Shown in pieces: positions 17,877 to 27,878 of a DNA stretch of 64,000 bases. The position numbers were made by a program, and so were the translations under genes. The DNA is from Pedobacter faecalis (GTDB taxonomy: Bacteria; Bacteroidota; Bacteroidia; Sphingobacteriales; Sphingobacteriaceae). The number at the start of each line of letters is the position of its first letter. The stretch's first letter is position 1. The stretch is taken from positions 1,674,001 to 1,738,000 of the forward strand of contig NZ_JARXOW010000001.1 in assembly GCF_030182585.1 (NCBI RefSeq), in the 5' to 3' direction. Under the pieces are notes generated by a model. The model did not search any database and was not told the origin of the DNA. It worked only from the letters and a program-made list of their open reading frames with translations.

Positions 17877-19052
17877 ATGGAAAGTACACCTGTTAAACAA
17901 CTCATAGAGAAATATCTCAACAATACTCTTACGGATCAGGAAAGGCTGCAATTGCTGGAGCTGTCGGCCGACAAGCATCACCCGGAACTGAACAGCATTC
18001 TTCAGAACATGCTGGAGAAGTCGGACGAAACGGCTGTGGACCGCGACCGCATGGAGGCTTCTTTGAAAAGGGTTTTGGAAACCGATAAGGCCGCAGGATT
18101 AAAGACGCCTGCGACCCGAAAATTGTGGTGGCGTTATGCCGCTGCTGCTGTATTGCTGGCCGGCCTTAGCACTTATTTCTGGTTTAGCAATATCGATCCC
18201 CGTCTTTCTGAGGTTAGTAAGGAAACTGCGCAACTGGCTGAGGATGTTTTGCCAGGAGGTCCGAAAGCGATGCTTACGCTGGCTGACGGAAAAAAGATCA
18301 TGCTCGACAGCGCAGCAGACGGTAGTCTGGCCGCCCAGCAAGGCATTCAGATCGTTAAAAAAGACGGAAAGGTGATATACGCAGCTCTGGGAACCGCGCC
18401 TGAAGCTACGGCGTATAATACGCTGGAAACACCAAGAGGCGGAACCTATCAGCTTACTTTGCCCGACGGTACCACTGTGCTGCTCAATGCAGCCAGCTCC
18501 ATCACCTACCCTGTGGCATTTACCGGAAAAGAGCGACTGGTAGAGATGAAGGGAGAAGCCTATTTCGAAGTCGCGCATAACCCAAGAAAGCCGTTCAAAG
18601 TAAAAATAAATGAATCGAACACCATAGAGGTACTGGGTACGCATTTCAATATCAGCGCTTATAAGGACGAGAAGGTAATGCGCACGACTTTGCTAGAAGG
18701 TTCGGTCCGACTGCACAGCAATGCCAGTAAAGGTATGCTGAAGCCGGGGCAACAGGCGCAGGTAACGGGCAAGCAGATGGCTATAGCCGACATCGGACCT
18801 TCCGGTATTGCAGAGGTGATGGCCTGGAAAGAAGGCCTATTTAATTTCCAGGATGCAGACCTGCAGGAAATCATGCGTGACTTAGCCCGCTGGTATGATA
18901 TAGAAGTGATCTATGAAAAACAGATCCCTAAAATGGAGTTCATCGGCGAGATTGAACGCTCGCTTCCGCTCTCGGCCGTGTTAAAAGGACTAAAAATGTC
19001 GGGCGTGAACTTCCGCCTCGAGAAAGGAAAGCGACTGGTCGTTTTCCCATAA
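17877..19052 (+). CDS. FecR family anti-sigma factor (first Sus locus)
   Basis: A 391-residue inner-membrane protein. A short cytoplasmic N-terminal part (to about 85) should bind the sigma factor. One membrane helix (YAAAAVLLAGLSTYFWF) is followed by the periplasmic FecR domain with the hallmark ETPRGGTYQLTLPDGT, VWLN-like VLLNAASSITYP, GEAYFEVAHNP and VLGTHFNISAY. The last 70 residues are a DUF4974 domain (FNFQDADLQEIMRDLARWYD). It transmits a signal from the SusC plug/STN region to the sigma factor. It lies between the sigma factor and susC, 40 bp from the latter. Confidence 0.92.
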   Translation: MESTPVKQLIEKYLNNTLTDQERLQLLELSADKHHPELNSILQNMLEKSDETAVDRDRMEASLKRVLETDKAAGLKTPATRKLWWRYAAAAVLLAGLSTYFWFSNIDPRLSEVSKETAQLAEDVLPGGPKAMLTLADGKKIMLDSAADGSLAAQQGIQIVKKDGKVIYAALGTAPEATAYNTLETPRGGTYQLTLPDGTTVLLNAASSITYPVAFTGKERLVEMKGEAYFEVAHNPRKPFKVKINESNTIEVLGTHFNISAYKDEKVMRTTLLEGSVRLHSNASKGMLKPGQQAQVTGKQMAIADIGPSGIAEVMAWKEGLFNFQDADLQEIMRDLARWYDIEVIYEKQIPKMEFIGEIERSLPLSAVLKGLKMSGVNFRLEKGKRLVVFP

Positions 19053-19092
19053 ACCGCAAACTAAAGCAACCAACCAACTAAACCAATAAACA

Positions 19093-22000
19093 ATGAAAGA
19101 ACCTGCTAAACCCAACTTGAGGATGCCCAGAGGCATATGGCTCTGCATGCTGCTCGTGGTGACTTATTTAGGCGCCAATGCGCGGCAAGCAAAGGAGCCG
19201 CTGATTACCTACACAGGAAAAGAAGTGCAACTGGTAAGCATCTTTCAGGTTATTAAGGAGCAAACCAGGTATAACGTGTTTGCCGCAAAAGACCTGCTGA
19301 AAACGACGCAGCCGGTAACGGTTGCGGCACGCAAGATGCCCTTGTCGGACTTCCTGAACCTGATTCTGCGCAACCAGAACCTGTCGTACGAGATCAGCAA
19401 CAAGACGATCTTCCTGAAAGCGCAGCCCGCTCGTCCGCCTGCTGACCCCAGTGGCAAAGGCGCAGCGGCGATCAGCGGATCTGTCAAGAACACCAACGGC
19501 GCTCCCGTTTCCAATGCAAATGTGGTGCTGGAGCCATCGGGACAAAAAGGCATAACCAATGAGAAGGGTGAGTATCTGTTTGAGAACCTGAGCCAGGGTT
19601 TTTATACCGTTAAGGTATCCTGCATGGGATATGGCACCAACGAGAAAGAAGCCTATGTGAGTGCTGCCACCCGCCTGTATGTCGACTTCGTACTGAACGA
19701 GTCGTCGGCCCAGCTAAAAGAAGTGGTGATCAATACCGGCTATCAGACCTTCTCCGCTGGTCGCGGTGCTGGTGCTTATGCCAAGCCTGACCTGAAAACA
19801 CTGAAAGACAGAACAACGTCAATGAATATTTTGCAGCGGCTGGATGGACTGGTGCCGGGACTAACGGTAAACAATGCGCCATCGGCATCAGGCAACCCTA
19901 TCCTGATTCGGGGACTGACCTCCATCAACAGCAATAAATCGCCGCTGGTGGTGGTCGACGGTGTGCCGCTGGATAATATCAATTCGATCAACCCTCAGGA
20001 TGTAGATGATATTACGGTATTGAAAGATGCCTCGGCAGCTTCCATCTGGGGCGCCAGGGCGGCAAACGGGGTGATCGTAATTACGACCCGAAAGGGTATC
20101 CGCGGCGAGAAGCTGGCCATATCGTACGACGGCTTTGCTAATTTTCAGGGAAAGCCGGACCTCGACTATTATCCGGTACTCGGCAGCGCGGAATTTATTC
20201 AGGCTGCGCGGGATATTTTCAGACCAGATTTATATCCCTGGAATACCGTCAGCGGCTATACCGGTCTGGCCTCGGTAGGTGTACCGCCACATAACGTCAT
20301 ATTGTATAACCAGCAGCGTGGATTGATAAGCGAGGCACAAGCCAATGCCAGCCTGGATAGCCTGGCTGCGATCAATAACCTGAGCCAGATTCGCGATATC
20401 TGGTACCGCCCCGCCATGCTCACCAACCATACGGTGTCCCTTCAGGGCGGTGGAAAGTCTTATGGGATATACGGGTCGCTGGCCTATACGGGTACACAAA
20501 GCAATCGCCCGGAGGAAAAGAACAACGGCTACAAGATCAATATTAAGCAGGACTACAACCTGAACAAATATATAGACGTATTCCTGATTACGGACCTGAC
20601 CAATGTTCGGAGCAGCAGCCCGAGAAACATTGAGGTGGACAACCGTTTTCTGCCTTATCAGTTGTTTCGCGATGCGCAGGGCAACTCCATTTCCATTCCG
20701 TATGTGAAACATCTGTCAGAAGCGAACCGGCAGTTGTTTGAGCAAAGAAGCGGCTTGAGCCTGAACTACAACCCGCTTGATGAGCGGGACTTCGGGTACA
20801 CTTCGGCCGATATGCTCGCCGCGAGGATAACCGGGGGACTGAATGCACGCATTGTTGACGGACTTTCCTTTTCTGGTGTATACGGGTATTTCAAGACGTC
20901 CGACAAGAGCCGGTCGTACGACGACAGCCGGAGCTACCTGGTCCGCTCGGAAGCGGCACAGTTTACCGTAGCCCCGGCTGCGCCCGGACAACTTCCAACC
21001 TATCATTTGCCGGTAGACGGTGGCAGGTATGCACTCTTGAACATTTCGCAAAACAACTGGACCATACGAAACCAGCTGGCGTACGACCGCGATTGGGCCG
21101 ACCGCAAGCATCAGCTTTCTTTACTGGCGGGCCAGGAAGTGCAGGAACAACTGCTCGAGAATAATCAGACACTGACCAGGGGTTACAACGAACTGCTTCA
21201 AACCTATCCAGCTATAGATTACCTGCGACTTTCGGGTACCGGTGTGCCAAACACGGTAATGCCAAACTCGGGAACGCGGAGTGTATTGGGGGCGTGGCGA
21301 CCGTTCACAGAAACAGAGTCGCGGGTGCGCTTTTTGTCGTATTACGGCACCATGAACTATACTTACCTGAACCGTTATACGCTGAACAGCAGTCTGCGTC
21401 TGGATCAGTCGAACCTTTTTGGAAAGGACCGTTCCTCACAAAACAAGCCTGTTTGGAGCATCGGCGGGCGCTGGGACCTGCGTGAGGAGGCTTTTATGTC
21501 GGAGAGCATCTTTAATAATTTGTCGCTCCGCGTATCCTATGGACTTACGGGCAACTCGCCCGTACCGGGAACCGCAGCTTCTTATGACATCCTGAATGCG
21601 AGGTCGGGCTCTGCCCTTCCCGGTAACACGGGTCTGTCGATAACCACACCAGCCAACGCTGCCCTAAGCTGGGAGAGCTCGCGCACGTTTAATGCCGGGG
21701 TTGATTTCGGGATTCTGCAAGGCAACAGGCTAAGTGGTTCTGTCGACTTTTACAGCAAGAGAACGGATAATCTGATCGGACAGATGGAGGTGAATCCGCT
21801 CTCGGGTTATAATACGGTGATCGGTAATTTCGGCGACATGCAAAATACTGGCGTTGAGGTGTCGGGCCGTTCGGTCAATATCTCGTCAGACAGGTTCCGC
21901 TGGGTAAGTCAGCTTGCACTGGCCTACAACCACAATGAAATTACGAGGCTCAACCAACCGGTACTGATTTCTACGGGCACGCAAAAAGCAAGTACGATTT

Positions 22001-22746
22001 ATCTAGCCGGTCACTCGGCATTTGCGGTGTTTGCTTACGACTTCGACGGACTGGACAACCTGGGCGATCCGCAGATCAGGCTGCAGTCGGGCGAGGTAAC
22101 GAAAGAAAGGAATGTCGCAAAGCCGGAGGACGTGCTGTACATGGGTACTTTTCAGCCTGTATGGAACGGCGGACTTAGCAATATATTCACCTTCGGCAAC
22201 CTGGAACTGGCGGCCAACATGGTGTACAATTTCGGTAATGTGATGCGCAGGGATGTGAACAGTTTTTACTCGGGCAACGGACTGATTAATATGACGGCTA
22301 ATAATGCCATGCAAAACGGCGACCTGAGGTTCCGCAGCGGAAATGTACATGCGGAGTTTGCCGACCGATGGAAACAGCCGGGTGATGAACAGCATACCAA
22401 TGTACCCTCCTGGATAGCCGTGAACAGCCTGAATAGCAGTCGCCGTGACACCCGCTACTACACCCAGGGCGATGTAAATGTGGTTGACGCGGCTTTCGTA
22501 AAACTGCGCGATGTGTCGCTGGCGTATAACCTTCCGCAGACTCTGGTATCCAAGGCAGGATTGAGCGGCGTGAGGTTACGGCTTCAGCTTTCGAACGTGA
22601 TGCTGTGGAAGGCAAACAAAGACGGCATAGATCCGGAGTTTCATGATGCGCCAGGCGGCAGCCTGGCCGGCGAATACGCTGGCGGGATCAGGTATATGCG
22701 TACCGACCAGGGTAGCCTTACCGCCGGCCTGAGTGTTCGGTTCTAA
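19093..22746 (+). CDS. SusC/RagA family TonB-dependent outer-membrane transporter with STN domain
   Basis: A 1217-residue receptor. After a signal sequence come an STN/secretin-like domain (about 38-112, VQLVSIFQVIKEQTRYNVF), a CarboxypepD-regulatory domain (about 125-205, ISGSVKNTNGAPVSNANVVL), the plug (LKEVVINTGYQTFSAGRG, DDITVLKDASAASIWGARAA) and the beta-barrel to the end (AGLSVRF). STN plus adjacent FecR and sigma genes marks it as a signalling transducer. With the SusD partner it imports an oligomer in a TonB-dependent way; the substrate is not evident. Gap to susD is 30 bp. Confidence 0.95.
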   Translation: MKEPAKPNLRMPRGIWLCMLLVVTYLGANARQAKEPLITYTGKEVQLVSIFQVIKEQTRYNVFAAKDLLKTTQPVTVAARKMPLSDFLNLILRNQNLSYEISNKTIFLKAQPARPPADPSGKGAAAISGSVKNTNGAPVSNANVVLEPSGQKGITNEKGEYLFENLSQGFYTVKVSCMGYGTNEKEAYVSAATRLYVDFVLNESSAQLKEVVINTGYQTFSAGRGAGAYAKPDLKTLKDRTTSMNILQRLDGLVPGLTVNNAPSASGNPILIRGLTSINSNKSPLVVVDGVPLDNINSINPQDVDDITVLKDASAASIWGARAANGVIVITTRKGIRGEKLAISYDGFANFQGKPDLDYYPVLGSAEFIQAARDIFRPDLYPWNTVSGYTGLASVGVPPHNVILYNQQRGLISEAQANASLDSLAAINNLSQIRDIWYRPAMLTNHTVSLQGGGKSYGIYGSLAYTGTQSNRPEEKNNGYKINIKQDYNLNKYIDVFLITDLTNVRSSSPRNIEVDNRFLPYQLFRDAQGNSISIPYVKHLSEANRQLFEQRSGLSLNYNPLDERDFGYTSADMLAARITGGLNARIVDGLSFSGVYGYFKTSDKSRSYDDSRSYLVRSEAAQFTVAPAAPGQLPTYHLPVDGGRYALLNISQNNWTIRNQLAYDRDWADRKHQLSLLAGQEVQEQLLENNQTLTRGYNELLQTYPAIDYLRLSGTGVPNTVMPNSGTRSVLGAWRPFTETESRVRFLSYYGTMNYTYLNRYTLNSSLRLDQSNLFGKDRSSQNKPVWSIGGRWDLREEAFMSESIFNNLSLRVSYGLTGNSPVPGTAASYDILNARSGSALPGNTGLSITTPANAALSWESSRTFNAGVDFGILQGNRLSGSVDFYSKRTDNLIGQMEVNPLSGYNTVIGNFGDMQNTGVEVSGRSVNISSDRFRWVSQLALAYNHNEITRLNQPVLISTGTQKASTIYLAGHSAFAVFAYDFDGLDNLGDPQIRLQSGEVTKERNVAKPEDVLYMGTFQPVWNGGLSNIFTFGNLELAANMVYNFGNVMRRDVNSFYSGNGLINMTANNAMQNGDLRFRSGNVHAEFADRWKQPGDEQHTNVPSWIAVNSLNSSRRDTRYYTQGDVNVVDAAFVKLRDVSLAYNLPQTLVSKAGLSGVRLRLQLSNVMLWKANKDGIDPEFHDAPGGSLAGEYAGGIRYMRTDQGSLTAGLSVRF

Positions 22747-22776
22747 TATTGATGGTTACCAAATGATTAAAGAATT

Positions 22777-24210
22777 ATGAAAAGATATATTACTTACCCT
22801 CTCCTGATGCTTGCAGTGCTCTTCTCGGGCATATCCTGTAAAAAAAGCTTTCTGGAAGTTTTGCCAAAAGGCAAGGTAATTGCCGTAAATATTAAAGACT
22901 ATGAGTTGTTGCTAAACAACCCTGATCTTCAGAACGTAGGGGCCGACGCACAGATCCTTCTGGGCGACGAGGTGACTATGGAAGAACCCTATTACAGCGG
23001 TCTGACCCTTCGCGAACAGCGTCTGTTTACGTGGAGCGCCGATATTTATCAGCCCGACGAGAACGCTGCGGAAACCTCGGGACCGCTGTCTGCCATTTAC
23101 ACATACAACAAGATCATCAACGAAGTGATGGAGGCCAGCGATGGCACTTTGCAGCAGAAAAAGGCGATACTGGCTGAAGCCCTTGCGGGACGGGCATGGA
23201 CGTATTTCCTGCTGATCAACTACTACGGCAAGGCTTATGAGCAGTCGACCGCAGCGGCCGACCCCGGCTTCCCGATCATTACCACGGCAGACATCACCGT
23301 CAACCGCTTTACCCGCGCTTCGGTGCAGGAAGTGTATGATTTTATTGTCGCCGACCTGGAACGCGCCTTGCCCGACCTCCCTGCCCAGGTGTTTCACCGG
23401 CTACGTATGAGCAGGCCTGCTGCCCAGGCTTTATTGGGCAAAGTACACGTGTTTATGCGTCGCTTTAACGATGCACTTCCGCTGCTTGAATCTGCTTTGC
23501 AGGGATTTACTACAGCACAAACTCCACTGGGTTTATACGATTATAACCAGACCTTTGCGCCAAACGGGGAGTTTATGCCGGTCGACTTTTTTGGGCCGAA
23601 CTATCCATTAACACCCGACAACCGGGAGGTGGCCTATCTGCGCCAGTTCTCCAACTTTCATGCCTTAATGAATACCTTGCAGGTAAACAGTCAGACTATG
23701 GCGCTTTACAATCCGGCCGACTTTCGCCTCTTGTTGTATTCACCTACACCCTTTCCTGTTGGCGATCCATTCCAGGCAGGCGCCCAGCGCAGAACCGCGC
23801 CAACCATTGTCCCTTTTGGTGTAAACCTGCCTGAAGTGTATCTGCTGCTGGCCGAATGCAAAGCCAGGGCCAACGACCGTCAGGGCGCTGTAACCGCGCT
23901 GGAGCAGTTGCGCAGCAAGAGGCTTCCTCAGGCTGAAGCTGCAGTTCCGGGCGCAGTGAGCGCAGATCAGAAGCGCTTGCTGGACTTCGTTTTCGAGGAA
24001 CGCCTACGCGAATTTGCGGGACTGGGATTCCGATGGTTCGACATGAGGCGCCTGTCTGTAGACCCCCTATTTACCATGCCGGTTTACACGCATACGTTAC
24101 GTGGGGCCGACGGCTCGACAGATGTTTATACGCTCAAAAAGGAGCGACTTGTATTAAAGATACCAAAACGAATACTTCAGACCAATCCGGGCATGCCCGA
24201 CAATCCTTAA
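22777..24210 (+). CDS. SusD/RagB family surface lipoprotein (first Sus locus)
   Basis: A 477-residue lipoprotein with a lipobox ending at Cys21 (LFSGISC). TPR-like helices dominate; recognisable stretches are LLINYYGKAYEQS, LLAECKARANDRQGAVTALEQLRSKRL and the C-terminal FEERLREFAGLGFRWFDMRRL, the usual SusD end motif. It caps the SusC barrel at the cell surface and binds the substrate. It follows susC by 30 bp and precedes the thioredoxin gene by 36 bp. Confidence 0.93.
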   Translation: MKRYITYPLLMLAVLFSGISCKKSFLEVLPKGKVIAVNIKDYELLLNNPDLQNVGADAQILLGDEVTMEEPYYSGLTLREQRLFTWSADIYQPDENAAETSGPLSAIYTYNKIINEVMEASDGTLQQKKAILAEALAGRAWTYFLLINYYGKAYEQSTAAADPGFPIITTADITVNRFTRASVQEVYDFIVADLERALPDLPAQVFHRLRMSRPAAQALLGKVHVFMRRFNDALPLLESALQGFTTAQTPLGLYDYNQTFAPNGEFMPVDFFGPNYPLTPDNREVAYLRQFSNFHALMNTLQVNSQTMALYNPADFRLLLYSPTPFPVGDPFQAGAQRRTAPTIVPFGVNLPEVYLLLAECKARANDRQGAVTALEQLRSKRLPQAEAAVPGAVSADQKRLLDFVFEERLREFAGLGFRWFDMRRLSVDPLFTMPVYTHTLRGADGSTDVYTLKKERLVLKIPKRILQTNPGMPDNP

Positions 24211-24246
24211 CAAGAATAAGATTAGACATTTAAACAGAATACCGAT

Positions 24247-25521
24247 ATGAAAAAGATCAGCATAGTATTCCTCATTTTTATGAGTGCCCTTTGTTCATCC
24301 CTGAGGGCTCAGGAACAAAACAGCCTGATGGAGCAGGTGAAAGTTATGGCCAAAGAAAAAGACCCTGAAAAGGTTGTTGCCATGATGAATAAGATTATTG
24401 CAGACAACAAGCTTGATAATGTAAAGGACGCAGAAACGATGGACATGCTGAAAGGCACTGCGGCAATGGCTTACCTGGGCAAAAAGCAATATCCGGAGTT
24501 CCGGAAATACATCGGTCAGTTACGCAACAAATTCAACCAAACCTCCTATTTAAACATGGCGGCGAGTACGCTTCTGCGGGAAGATGGCGATCCAAAAATG
24601 GCGGAGCAGCTGTCGAAAGAGACACTTGACCTTTATTTCTCTTACAAAGATGATCCGGCTGCCCGACCTGCCGAGATGGGTGAGGCTGACTGGAAACGCT
24701 TTATGGATTTTGCAAAGTATCCCTACTACGACACCTATGCGGCTGCCCTTTTTGCCAATGGCAAATACAAAGAAGCTTTGGCAAATCAGGAGAAAGCTTT
24801 TGACAGCACACCTGAAGAGGCTATGGCGCCTTCGGCCGAAAGATACGCCAGGCTGCTTGCACTGAACGGTCAGCCCGATAAAGCGTACAAGCTGTTAGAA
24901 ACCCTCATCAGCACCGGCAAATCGACCGCTGCGATGGATGCCCAATTGAAAGAACTGTACGTTAAGAAACAGGGTAGCGAAGCTGGCTTCGATGAGTATC
25001 TGAAACAACTGCAGCAGGGTGTACAATCGGTTTTAAAAACGTCGCTGGCCAGTAAAATGCTCGACACCATAGCACCTGGGTTTGTACTGAAAGACCTTAC
25101 CGGTAAAACGGTATCGCTTTCGGATTACCGCGGAAAGGTAGTGGTGCTGGATTTCTGGGCAACATGGTGTGTGCCTTGCATCGCCTCCTTCCCTGCTATG
25201 CAGAAAATGGTATCGAAACATGATGATGTGGTGTTCCTTTTTATTGCTACCCAGGAAAAAGAAGCGGGTGCATTGGAACGCGTGAAATCGTTTGTGGACA
25301 AGAACAAGTATAGCTTTCATGTATTGATGGACAAACCGATCGCCGGCAAGGCTGGGGCTTATGAGGCCTTGGCTGCCTACAAGGTTAAGGGCATACCTAC
25401 CAAAGCCATTATCGATAAAAAGGGTAAACTCCGTTTCCTTTCTGTGGGATTTACGACCGACTCGGAACTGATCAATGAACTGGAGGCGATGATGGAACTC
25501 GCTGCAGAAAAATCCTCTTAA
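24247..25521 (+). CDS. TlpA family thioredoxin protein (first Sus locus)
   Basis: A 424-residue exported protein with a signal peptide (MKKISIVFLIFMSALCSSLRAQ). Residues about 25-260 are helical and TPR-like. The C-terminal thioredoxin fold (IAPGFVLKDLTGKTVSLSDY) carries WATWCVPC (Cys308 and Cys311) and the cis-Pro segment GIPTKAII. It lacks the N-terminal DUF4369 of the two paralogs in the opposing locus. Such proteins often accompany SusCD pairs; they are thought to act on disulfides in the periplasm, though the target is unknown. Confidence 0.87.
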   Translation: MKKISIVFLIFMSALCSSLRAQEQNSLMEQVKVMAKEKDPEKVVAMMNKIIADNKLDNVKDAETMDMLKGTAAMAYLGKKQYPEFRKYIGQLRNKFNQTSYLNMAASTLLREDGDPKMAEQLSKETLDLYFSYKDDPAARPAEMGEADWKRFMDFAKYPYYDTYAAALFANGKYKEALANQEKAFDSTPEEAMAPSAERYARLLALNGQPDKAYKLLETLISTGKSTAAMDAQLKELYVKKQGSEAGFDEYLKQLQQGVQSVLKTSLASKMLDTIAPGFVLKDLTGKTVSLSDYRGKVVVLDFWATWCVPCIASFPAMQKMVSKHDDVVFLFIATQEKEAGALERVKSFVDKNKYSFHVLMDKPIAGKAGAYEALAAYKVKGIPTKAIIDKKGKLRFLSVGFTTDSELINELEAMMELAAEKSS

Positions 25522-25540
25522 ACGAAACAGATTTGCCGTA

Positions 25541-25576
25541 ATCGGGTTAACTTGCTAGGAAATCATGAAACCCGAT
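25541..25576. promoter_or_regulatory. Inverted repeat overlapping the gluconokinase start codon
   Basis: Perfect 8-bp arms ATCGGGTT (25541-25548) and AACCCGAT (25569-25576) enclose 20 nt. The right arm includes the first two bases of the ATG at 25575, so the folded RNA could hide the start of the gluconokinase message. Confidence 0.4.
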
Positions 25577-27050
25577 GGAGGAATACGTTTTAGGTGTTGA
25601 TATAGGAACCGGAAGTACCAAGGCCGTAGCGGTGGACCGGGAGGGCGCCATACTTGGGGCCGCAAGTCGCCTTTACGTACGTTCTCACCCCGAACCCGGA
25701 GCCAGCGAACAGGAACCGGAGGATATCTGGCTGGCCTTCCTGCAATCGGTAAAAGAAGCGATTGAACTGGTAGGCAGGCCGCCGCAAATGATCAGCCTGA
25801 GTAGTGCCATGCACAGCTTGATCTTGGCAGATCCTGAGGGAACGCCCCTAATGCCTTTGATGACATGGGCTGATGTGCGGAGCGCCGCAGTTGCGGAAGA
25901 ACTGCAGGGTACGGAAACCGGGAAACGCTTGTACCGGAACACCGGCACGCCCATCCACCCGATGTCACCTTTATGCAAACTGATCTGGCTGCGACGCGAA
26001 AAACCGGAACTCTTCGGTGCCGCAGCCAGATTTCTTTCTATAAAAGATTATATCTGGTTTAAGTTGTTCGGCCATTTTGAAGCCGATTACTCCGTCGCCT
26101 CGGCGTCGGGCCTGTTTGATCTGGCAAGCTTATGCTGGAACGAAGAAGCGCTAAGACTTACGGAAATTCAAGCGACGCAGCTGCCTGATCTTAAAAATAC
26201 GGACTTCGTGAGGGATCTGAGCGATGCGACGCTGCTCTCCAGGCTGGGCCTGGACCAGCCCGTTCCTGTGATGATTGGCGCAAGCGATGGCTGTTCTGCC
26301 AATCTTGGTACTTATGTACATGGCCGTGGAAAAGCGGCGCTGACTATAGGCACCAGCGGCGCGGTACGGGTAACCGGCCGGGCGCCGATCAGCGATGATG
26401 AAACCATGATCTTTAACTACCGACTGGACGAGCAGACCTATGTGAGTGGCGGTGCAGTAAATAACGGCGGCAATACGGTAGACTGGCTGCTGAAAAAATT
26501 CCTGAATGTGGAGCAGGTGGGCGACGCCGCTTACAAAGACCTGTTTGACGCCATTGACCACGTAGAGCCAGGCAGCGAAGGTTTATTGTTTTTGCCTTAC
26601 CTGCACGGAGAACGGGCACCGATATGGGAGGCGAGTGCAAGCGGTGCCTTTCTCAATATTCGCTCGCTGCATACGCAGGCGCATTTTTTTCGGGCTGGCC
26701 TTGAAGGTGTTTGCCTGGCGCTCAACGACGTACTGAAAACCATTGAGGAACGATCGGGCGCGATTGAAGCGCTCCATGTAAGTGGCGGCTTCACCAACTC
26801 TGACGTCTGGATGCAGTTGCTTGCTGATGTAACCGGAAAACGGCTGCTGTTAATGCAGGTGGAAGACGCATCGGCCGTAGGCACTGCCTACCTGGCGATC
26901 AGGAAAGTCTGGCCCGAGGCTTTTGTCCGGCTCGGTGAACGGAAAGCCGACAGGGTAATAGAACCCAATGATGTTCGCCACCGGGTGTACCAGCAGGTGT
27001 TCGGCCGATATCGAAAATCATATCATTTATTGAAAACGATCTGGGCCTGA
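25575..27050 (+). CDS. gntK: FGGY-family gluconokinase
   Basis: A 491-residue sugar kinase of the FGGY family. The N-terminal phosphate loop is VDIGTGSTKAVAVD, followed by SLSSAMHSLIL and MTWADVRS; the second ATPase half has GTYVHGRGKAALTIGTSGAV, LPYLHGERAPIWEA and the adenosine motif ALHVSGGFTNSDVWMQL. The pattern is that of gluconokinases (gluconate to 6-phosphogluconate); a xylulokinase or other FGGY specificity is possible. It begins 53 bp after the TlpA gene and is followed by a dehydrogenase, which supports gluconate or glucose use. Confidence 0.85.
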   Translation: MEEYVLGVDIGTGSTKAVAVDREGAILGAASRLYVRSHPEPGASEQEPEDIWLAFLQSVKEAIELVGRPPQMISLSSAMHSLILADPEGTPLMPLMTWADVRSAAVAEELQGTETGKRLYRNTGTPIHPMSPLCKLIWLRREKPELFGAAARFLSIKDYIWFKLFGHFEADYSVASASGLFDLASLCWNEEALRLTEIQATQLPDLKNTDFVRDLSDATLLSRLGLDQPVPVMIGASDGCSANLGTYVHGRGKAALTIGTSGAVRVTGRAPISDDETMIFNYRLDEQTYVSGGAVNNGGNTVDWLLKKFLNVEQVGDAAYKDLFDAIDHVEPGSEGLLFLPYLHGERAPIWEASASGAFLNIRSLHTQAHFFRAGLEGVCLALNDVLKTIEERSGAIEALHVSGGFTNSDVWMQLLADVTGKRLLLMQVEDASAVGTAYLAIRKVWPEAFVRLGERKADRVIEPNDVRHRVYQQVFGRYRKSYHLLKTIWA

Positions 27051-27083
27051 CGATGTTGTTAGTGGAAACAACAGGTATCAGAT

Positions 27084-27863
27084 ATGAAAAAAACGATTAT
27101 CGTGACCGGCGCAAGTTCGGGAATCGGCCAGGGTATTGCCATTGCCTATGGGCAGCAGGGCGCGCGGGTTGTCATCAATTACCATAGCGACGAAGAGGGC
27201 GCGCAGCAAACTTTACACGAAATTGAAAAGGCCGGCGGCGAAGGTTTTATTCACCAGGCCGATGTGAGCAGCGAAGCAGAAGTCGCCACCATGTTTGAGG
27301 CGGCTATAGCAAAATTCGGCGGCTTCGATATCCTGATCAACAACGCGGGCATACAGATGGACAATTCGTTTGCCGAGATGTCGCTCGAAGAATGGAATGG
27401 CGTGATTGGCACCAACCTTACGGGCCAATTTTTATGCGCCAGGGAGGCGATCAGGCATTTCGAATCTAAAGAAGATACCGGCTCATGTAAGGGCAACATT
27501 ATTTTTATCAGCTCCGTGCACGATATTATTCCATGGGCAGGCCATGTGAACTATGCCTCCTCAAAGGGCGGCGTGCTTATGCTCATGAAATCGCTCGCGC
27601 TGGAGGTTGCGCCCAAAAAGATCAGGGTAAACGCCATATCGCCTGGTGCCATAGCTACCGACATTAATGAGGAGGTGTGGTCGGACGAGGTACAGCGCAA
27701 AAAACTACTTAAACTGATTCCCTACCAACGCATAGGCGAAGCGGAAGATATCGGCAAAGCGGCCGTGTGGCTGGGTTCGGATGAGAGTGATTATGTAGTG
27801 GGGACAACCATTTATGTAGACGGAGGCATGACGCTTTACCCTGGTTTTGTAGACAACGGATAG
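27084..27863 (+). CDS. SDR family oxidoreductase, glucose 1-dehydrogenase-like
   Basis: A 259-residue short-chain dehydrogenase. The dinucleotide-binding motif TGASSGIG covers residues 8-15, NNAG is at 86-89, and the catalytic set is Ser144, Tyr157 and Lys161 (YASSK). The C-terminal IYVDGGMTLYPGF is typical of the glucose 1-dehydrogenase group that oxidises beta-D-glucose to glucono-lactone with NAD(P). With the preceding gluconokinase this gives a plausible glucose to gluconate to 6-phosphogluconate route. Specificity within SDR enzymes is hard to predict, so this is an informed guess. Confidence 0.85.
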   Translation: MKKTIIVTGASSGIGQGIAIAYGQQGARVVINYHSDEEGAQQTLHEIEKAGGEGFIHQADVSSEAEVATMFEAAIAKFGGFDILINNAGIQMDNSFAEMSLEEWNGVIGTNLTGQFLCAREAIRHFESKEDTGSCKGNIIFISSVHDIIPWAGHVNYASSKGGVLMLMKSLALEVAPKKIRVNAISPGAIATDINEEVWSDEVQRKKLLKLIPYQRIGEAEDIGKAAVWLGSDESDYVVGTTIYVDGGMTLYPGFVDNG

Positions 27864-27878
27864 ATTTAACGCATCAAT

